64,000 nt of DNA from CAMDTE01 sp034679985. Lineage in GTDB: Bacteria; Bacteroidota; Bacteroidia; Flavobacteriales; Schleiferiaceae. Below the pieces are notes generated by a model. The model saw only the letters and a list, made by a program, of their open reading frames with translations. It did not search any database and had not been told where the DNA came from. The translations under genes were made by a program, and so were the position numbers. The stretch is taken from assembly GCA_034679985.1 (NCBI GenBank), contig JAXITR010000003.1, forward strand, positions 1 to 64,000, in the 5' to 3' direction. Of the stretch, positions 59,572-64,000 are shown piece after piece. The stretch's first letter is position 1; every line of letters begins with the position of its first letter.

Positions 59572-59587
59572 TGGCACGGGATGTGCT
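59572..59587 (+). promoter_or_regulatory. Sigma-54-type -24/-12 promoter of groESL
   Basis: TGGCACG-GGAT-GTGCT matches the consensus TGGCACG-N4-TTGCW except for one T to G change. The invariant GG and GC pairs are exactly 12 bp apart. It would start transcription about 50 nt before groES. No TAnnTTTG box is evident here, so sigma-54 control is the best reading. Confidence 0.6.
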
Positions 59588-59648
59588 TTATCCAAGTCGT
59601 CGCACCGGTGCGACCAAACCTACTAATTCATTCAAAAATTTCCTACCT

Positions 59649-59927
59649 ATGGCTGATATCAACATCCGCCCCTTGGCCGACCGCGTGATTGTGGAGCCGG
59701 CTGCTGCAGAGACCGTAACCGCCTCCGGTTTGATCATCCCGGATACGGCCCAAGAGAAACCGCAACGCGGCAAAGTAGTGGCTGTCGGTGCTGGCAAGAA
59801 AGACGAGCCCATGACCGTTAAAGAGGGCGATTTGGTGCTGTACGGCAAGTACTCCGGTACGGAACTGAAGTACGAAGGACGCGACTTGATGATCATGCGC
59901 GAGTCCGACATCTTGGCCATCATCTAA
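59649..59927 (+). CDS. groES: Co-chaperonin GroES
   Basis: A 92-residue co-chaperonin. It shows INIRPLADRVIVEPA, the mobile loop ETVTASGLIIPDTAQEKPQ and the C-terminal YEGRDLMIMRESDILAII. It caps GroEL during folding. The start at 59649 gives the standard length. Confidence 0.97.
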   Translation: MADINIRPLADRVIVEPAAAETVTASGLIIPDTAQEKPQRGKVVAVGAGKKDEPMTVKEGDLVLYGKYSGTELKYEGRDLMIMRESDILAII

Positions 59928-59958
59928 TTAACGAATTCCTTATAAAAAGCAAATTAAA

Positions 59959-61590
59959 ATGGCAGCAAAAGAAGTAACCTTCGACGTTTCTGCACGCGAC
60001 GGCCTGCGCAAGGGCGTGGACGCATTGGCGAATGCAGTGAAAGTGACCTTGGGCCCCAAGGGACGCAACGTAGTCATTGAGAAGGCGTTCGGTTCACCGC
60101 ACGTCACTAAAGACGGCGTGACGGTGGCCAAAGAAATTGAGTTGGCGGACAAGGTACAGAACTTGGGCGCGCAGATGGTTAAAGAGGTGGCTAGCAAGAC
60201 GGCAGACATCGCCGGCGACGGCACCACCACAGCAACCGTTTTGGCTCAAGCCATCATCAACCACGGTTTGAAGAACGTGGCCGCAGGAGCCAACCCCATG
60301 GACCTCAAGCGCGGAATCGATAAGGCCGTAACGTCCGTTGTGGGCGAGTTGCGCAAAATCTCTCAAGAGGTGGGCGACAACAACGAGAAAGTGGAGCAAG
60401 TGGCTACCATTTCCGCCAACAACGATCCGTCGATCGGTATGTTGATTGCGCAGGCCATGGCCAAGGTTAAGAAAGAGGGCGTCATCACGGTGGAAGAGGC
60501 CAAAGGCACGGATACCTACGTGGACGTGGTGGAAGGCATGCAGTTTGACCGCGGCTACTTATCCCCCTACTTCGTAACGAATACGGAGAAAATGGTGGCG
60601 GACATTGACCGTCCGTACATCTTGATTTACGACAAGAAGGTGTCCAGCATGAAGGAAATTCTTCCCGTGTTGGAGCCGGTAGCGCAGTCCGGACGTCCTT
60701 TGGTGATCATTGCCGAAGACGTGGACGGTGAGGCGTTGGCTACCTTGGTGGTCAACAAAATCCGCGGCGCCCTGCGCGTGGCGGCGGTAAAAGCTCCAGG
60801 CTTTGGCGATCGCCGTAAGGCCATGTTGGAAGACATCGCCATCTTGACCGGCGGTACCGTGATCAGCGAAGAGCGCGGCTTCAAACTGGAGAACGCTACG
60901 GTGGAAATGTTGGGCACCGCTGAAAAGGTGACCATTGATAAGGACACTACCACCATCGTGAATGGAGCAGGAAGTGCCGACGACATCAAGGCCCGAGTGC
61001 ACCAAATCAAAGCCCAAATCGAAACGACGACGTCGGACTACGACCGCGAGAAGTTGCAAGAGCGCTTGGCCAAGTTGGCCGGTGGCGTTGCGGTTCTTTA
61101 CGTGGGTGCGGCTTCGGAAGTGGAGATGAAGGAGAAGAAGGACCGTGTGGACGACGCTTTGGCGGCCACGCGCGCGGCCATTGAAGAGGGAATCGTTCCC
61201 GGCGGTGGCGTAGCGTTGGTTCGCGCTCGTGCGGTGCTGGAAGGCATGAAGGGCGAGAACAACGACGAAACCACGGGCATCAAGATCATTGCACGCGCCA
61301 TTGAAGAGCCGTTGCGCCAGATTGTGGCCAACGCCGGCTTGGAAGGCTCTGTAGTGGTTGCAAAGGTAAAGGAAGGCACGGGTGCGTTTGGCTTCAACGC
61401 CAAGACCGACGAGTACTGCGACATGTACGCTGCGGGCATCATTGATCCCACCAAGGTGGTACGGGTGGCTTTGGAAAATGCGGCGTCGGTTGCTGCGCTG
61501 TTGTTGACCACAGAAGCGACCATTACCGAACTTCCAAAAGACGACAAGCCAATGCCCCCCATGGGCGGCGGCATGGACGGAATGATGTAA
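59959..61590 (+). CDS. groL: Chaperonin GroEL
   Basis: A 543-residue chaperonin forming the tetradecameric folding cage. It shows GLRKGVDALANAVKVTLGPK, the ATP site DGTTTATVLAQAI, the apical domain YLSPYFVTNTEKMVAD and the Gly-Met tail PMGGGMDGMM. Length and tail are standard. It is cotranscribed with groES, 31 bp downstream. Confidence 0.98.
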   Translation: MAAKEVTFDVSARDGLRKGVDALANAVKVTLGPKGRNVVIEKAFGSPHVTKDGVTVAKEIELADKVQNLGAQMVKEVASKTADIAGDGTTTATVLAQAIINHGLKNVAAGANPMDLKRGIDKAVTSVVGELRKISQEVGDNNEKVEQVATISANNDPSIGMLIAQAMAKVKKEGVITVEEAKGTDTYVDVVEGMQFDRGYLSPYFVTNTEKMVADIDRPYILIYDKKVSSMKEILPVLEPVAQSGRPLVIIAEDVDGEALATLVVNKIRGALRVAAVKAPGFGDRRKAMLEDIAILTGGTVISEERGFKLENATVEMLGTAEKVTIDKDTTTIVNGAGSADDIKARVHQIKAQIETTTSDYDREKLQERLAKLAGGVAVLYVGAASEVEMKEKKDRVDDALAATRAAIEEGIVPGGGVALVRARAVLEGMKGENNDETTGIKIIARAIEEPLRQIVANAGLEGSVVVAKVKEGTGAFGFNAKTDEYCDMYAAGIIDPTKVVRVALENAASVAALLLTTEATITELPKDDKPMPPMGGGMDGMM

Positions 61591-61613
61591 TCGCATCTGT
61601 TCCAAAAGAACGA

Positions 61614-61644
61614 GGGCTGCTCCGTTTGGGGCAGCCCTTTTTTT
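61614..61644 (+). terminator. Rho-independent terminator of groESL
   Basis: GGGCTGC (61614-61620) pairs with GCAGCCC (61631-61637), with CC/GG extending into the loop, followed by seven Ts. Confidence 0.88.
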
Positions 61645-61724
61645 GGTCTTTAATTTGGCGAACACGCCTCGTTGAACGGCTGGGGGTGCGCGGCGTGCGC
61701 TTTGTCCGATGCGTTGACGGTTCC

Positions 61725-62423
61725 TTATCCGACGCGGGTGGCGTTGCGGAAGGCCGTTTCCAAACCGCCTTCGGCCTGGAGTTCCGCCAGTTGTGCGTCG
61801 CGCACAATTCGGCCGTGGTGGATGATCAAGACGCGGTCGCACAGGTGTTCCACTTCTTGCAAAATGTGGGTGGACAGCACCACCGTTTTGGATTGGCCCA
61901 CGCGTTTGATGAGGGCGCGGATCTCTACCAACTGATTGGGATCCAATCCGGTGGTGGGTTCGTCCAGGATCAGTACTTCGGGATCGTGGAGCAAGGCCGC
62001 AGCCAGGCCAACGCGCTGGCGGTAGCCTTTGGACAGTTGACCAATGGTCTTGTGGCGCTCCGGGGTCAATCCCGTTTGCGCAATCATTTCTTCCACACGC
62101 TCGGCGGGTGCGCCGTAGAGGCCGGCCACAAAGTGCAGGTACTCCGCAATGTAGAGGTCCGTGTAGAGCGGATTGTGTTCCGGGAGGTAGCCTACTTTTT
62201 GCTTGACGTCCAAGGCGTCGGTACCCACTTCAAGCCCGCAGACTTGAGCGTTCCCGCTGCTCGCCGGCAAATAACCGGTCAAGATTTTCATCAAGGTGCT
62301 TTTGCCGGCGCCGTTGGGGCCCAAAAGACCTACAATCTGGCGGTCGGGCAGGTCAAAAGAGACGGCGTCCAGCGCTTTTTGTTCGCCGTAGAGTTTGGTG
62401 AGGTTGGAAACGCGGATGGACAC
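61725..62423 (-). CDS. gldA: Gliding-type ABC transporter ATP-binding protein GldA
   Basis: A 232-residue ABC ATPase starting at GTG 62423 (VSIRVSNLTKLYGEQKALD). Walker A is GPNGAGKST, the signature LSKGYRQRVGLAAAL, Walker B VLILDEPTTGLDP and the H-loop LSTHILQEVEHLC. YLPEHNPLYTDLYI is typical of the GldA/Nat-type branch. Flavobacterium GldA is about 300 residues as I recall. Here the ~65-residue regulatory C-terminus is missing and the protein ends LETAFRNATRVG. GldF and GldG are not in the window, so assignment as GldA rests on sequence and on the rsgA-dtd context. Confidence 0.75.
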   Translation of the reverse strand: MSIRVSNLTKLYGEQKALDAVSFDLPDRQIVGLLGPNGAGKSTLMKILTGYLPASSGNAQVCGLEVGTDALDVKQKVGYLPEHNPLYTDLYIAEYLHFVAGLYGAPAERVEEMIAQTGLTPERHKTIGQLSKGYRQRVGLAAALLHDPEVLILDEPTTGLDPNQLVEIRALIKRVGQSKTVVLSTHILQEVEHLCDRVLIIHHGRIVRDAQLAELQAEGGLETAFRNATRVG

Positions 62424-62440
62424 AGAATCAAGTCTTTCCG

Positions 62441-62464
62441 CAAAGGTAAGCGATGCTACCTTTG
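62441..62464. promoter_or_regulatory. Palindromic back-to-back -7 boxes of gldA and rsgA
   Basis: CAAAGGTA (minus-strand TACCTTTG, 62441-62448) and TACCTTTG (62457-62464) form a perfect inverted repeat 8 bp apart. They direct divergent transcription to gldA (17 nt away) and rsgA (4 nt away). Confidence 0.7.
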
Positions 62465-62468
62465 CCGC

Positions 62469-63431
62469 ATGAGCGCAACCGCTACATTTCCCGGAACGGT
62501 CGTCAAGGCAACCGGAAGTTGGTTTCAAGTTCGGCTGGACGACGGCACCGAACGCGCGTGCCGTTTGCGCGGTCAGTTGCGCCTGAAAGGCAGCAAAAGC
62601 ACCAGTTTTGTGGCCGTGGGCGATCGCGTGGAGTTGGAGGACGAAGGCGCAGAACAGGCTGTGATCATAGCGCTGCACGATCGGAAGAACTACATTCTGC
62701 GCAAGAGCGTCAATTTGTCGCACAAAACGCAAGTTATTGCGGCCAATTTGGACCAGGCGGTTTTGGTGACCACCGTGGCCGAGCCCAAAACCCTTTTTGG
62801 GTTTATTGATCGATTCCTCGCCACGGCGGAAGCCTACAGCGTGCCCGCAGTGTTGGTGTTCAATAAAATGGATGCTTTGTCTGAGGCAGACCGCGACGAA
62901 TTGGAGTACCGGGAGGCGGCCTACGGGGCGGCTGGGTACCGCACGTTGCGGACGTCGGCCCACACTGGGGAGGGGTTGGAAGAATTGCGCTCCTTACTGG
63001 CCAACAAAGTGACCTTATTCAGCGGGCATTCGGGCGTCGGGAAGAGTTCCTTGGCCAATGCGCTGGACCCCAGCTTGTCCTTGCGCACCCAAGCGGTCAG
63101 CACGGCGCACGGCCAGGGGCAACACACCACCACCTTCGCGGAAATGCACCGCATGGCGGGCAACATTGATTTGATCGACACCCCCGGCATTCGCGGTTTT
63201 GGCATCGTGTCCATGGAAGCCAGCGAGATTGGTGATTATTTTCCGGAGATCTTTGCCTTGCGCTCCCAGTGCCGTTTTGCAGATTGCAGCCACACGGAGG
63301 AGCCCGGTTGCGCGGTACGAGATGCGGTGGAGGCGCATAAATTGGCGCCCACCCGGTACCGGTCCTACCTCAGCATGCTCCACGGTGTGGACGACGACGA
63401 TCCCTACCGGCAAGACGCCTATAAAATTTAA
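62469..63431 (+). CDS. rsgA: Small-ribosomal-subunit biogenesis GTPase RsgA
   Basis: A 320-residue circularly permuted GTPase. The N-terminal OB domain is followed by G4 FNKMDAL, G1 GHSGVGKSSLAN and G3 DTPGIRGFG in permuted order. The C-terminal zinc-binding part has CRFADCSHTEEPGCAV. It acts in late 30S maturation. The TACCTTTG box 4 nt before the ATG predicts a leaderless mRNA. Confidence 0.96.
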   Translation: MSATATFPGTVVKATGSWFQVRLDDGTERACRLRGQLRLKGSKSTSFVAVGDRVELEDEGAEQAVIIALHDRKNYILRKSVNLSHKTQVIAANLDQAVLVTTVAEPKTLFGFIDRFLATAEAYSVPAVLVFNKMDALSEADRDELEYREAAYGAAGYRTLRTSAHTGEGLEELRSLLANKVTLFSGHSGVGKSSLANALDPSLSLRTQAVSTAHGQGQHTTTFAEMHRMAGNIDLIDTPGIRGFGIVSMEASEIGDYFPEIFALRSQCRFADCSHTEEPGCAVRDAVEAHKLAPTRYRSYLSMLHGVDDDDPYRQDAYKI

Positions 63432-63439
63432 GCGTTGCC

Positions 63440-63892
63440 GTGCGACTTTTGATCCAACGCGTTTCGCGCGCTGCCGTGCACATCGACGGTCGCATCCACG
63501 CCCAAATTCAGCGCGGACTCTTGGTTTTGGTGGGTTTTGAGGCGGCAGACACGGAAGAAGATATTGCCTACGGTGCTCGAAAATTGGCGCTCATGCGCCT
63601 TTTTGGCGACGCCTCTGGGGCCATCAACGCCTCCATCCAAGAAGTAGACGGCTCGTTTTTGGTGGTCAGTCAATTCACCCTGCACGCCTCCACCAAAAAA
63701 GGCAACCGACCCAGTTTTTACCGCGCAGCCGTCCCCACCCAGGCCATCCCGCTCTACGAGTCCTTTTTGGAGCAGCTCTGGAACGTGGCCGAGGTTCCCG
63801 TAAAAAGCGGTGTTTTTGGCGCAGACATGCAAGTAGAGCTGATCAACGACGGCCCCGTGACCGTCTGGCTGGATACGCGCCAAAAAGAGTAA
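63440..63892 (+). CDS. dtd: D-aminoacyl-tRNA deacylase
   Basis: A 150-residue enzyme that removes D-amino acids from tRNA. Motifs SQFTLHASTKKGNRPSF near residue 75 and the chirality-proofreading NDGPVTVWLD at the C-terminus are both present. The start is GTG at 63440 (MRLLIQRVSRAAVHIDG), 8 bp after rsgA, consistent with one operon. Confidence 0.95.
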   Translation: MRLLIQRVSRAAVHIDGRIHAQIQRGLLVLVGFEAADTEEDIAYGARKLALMRLFGDASGAINASIQEVDGSFLVVSQFTLHASTKKGNRPSFYRAAVPTQAIPLYESFLEQLWNVAEVPVKSGVFGADMQVELINDGPVTVWLDTRQKE

Positions 63893-63915
63893 CTCCGCGC
63901 AGCGCCTTTGAGCCT

Positions 63916-64000
63916 TTACGGCTTCAACTTGGGGTTGTTGGCGTGGCGGTCTTTGTCCCGCGCGCCCTTGGCTTCCATGCGTCGGTCGTACGCCGCCTGA
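63916..64000 (-). CDS. C-terminus of an unidentified protein (partial)
   Basis: A minus-strand frame enters from the right edge and stops at TAA (63916-63918). It encodes a charged tail, QAAYDRRMEAKGARDKDRHA then NNPKLKP. Only ~27 residues are visible and I cannot name the family. It is convergent with dtd. Confidence 0.4.
   Translation of the reverse strand, partial: QAAYDRRMEAKGARDKDRHANNPKLKP

Noticed and set aside
60559..61842. 427-codon open frame antisense to groEL
   Set aside because: groEL is unambiguous and the antisense product has no motif.
61626..62468. N-terminal extension of rsgA reading through the gldA region
   Set aside because: The extension is antisense to gldA; RsgA homology and the promoter box place the start at 62469.

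Overview
The window comes from a Bacteroidota chromosome, probably a Flavobacteriia-type lineage with unusually high GC for that group. The evidence is gldA, gldB, gldC and gldKLMN, a PorP/SprF protein, a protein with a T9SS C-terminal sorting tail, an FtsZ ending in NRFLHDNVD, DAP-type MurE, and promoters built on the Bacteroidota -7 box TAnnTTTG instead of Shine-Dalgarno leaders. I see no rRNA, tRNA, insertion sequence, prophage or CRISPR array. Coding density is very high and almost every base outside genes is promoter, operator or terminator.

Layout. 1-8229: small housekeeping and accessory genes (possible ArsR-type regulator running off the left edge, tcdA, glutathione peroxidase, a hicAB toxin-antitoxin pair with a palindromic operator, two exported lipoproteins, fhs, a large PKD/T9SS cargo protein). 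8230-8520: a non-coding region with two strong hairpins ahead of a Wzz-like chain-length gene, which converges on a Wza-like SLBB exporter (8521-12399). 12527-20056: metabolic and transport genes (VOC protein, DOPA-dioxygenase-like enzyme, cation/proton antiporter, fused malic enzyme, MFS transporter, YqeY). 20127-36037: a complete division and cell-wall cluster on the minus strand, transcribed mraZ-rsmH-ftsL-ftsI-murE-mraY-murD-ftsW-murG-murC-ftsQ-ftsA-ftsZ, preceded by three MraZ boxes at exact 10-bp spacing. 36330-45088: hydrolase, engB, gldC, gldB, nadE, a PafA-like phosphatase, an ABC-F protein, a DUF983 protein and a FAD oxidoreductase. 45182-54341: the type IX secretion/gliding core, transcribed topA - arginase-fold protein - porP/sprF - gldK - gldL - gldM - gldN. 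54452-61590: miaB - exported protein - sigma-54 enhancer-binding protein - lptE - TPR-like protein - secG - groES - groEL. 61725-64000: gldA diverging from rsgA and dtd, then the end of one more minus-strand gene.

How it works together. The window links envelope synthesis (dcw cluster, LptE, polysaccharide export), protein secretion (SecG, T9SS) and protein folding (GroESL). The most interesting regulatory feature is the stand-alone AAA+ sigma-54 activator inside the miaB-secG operon. A sequence CTGCCA-N3-TGTCAC occurs upstream of both miaB and groES, and groES also has a -24/-12 element with correct spacing, which suggests a sigma-54-driven chaperone/envelope response. Many genes place TAnnTTTG only 4-8 nt before the start codon, so leaderless mRNAs look common. 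At gldB/nadE the two divergent start codons share one CATG.
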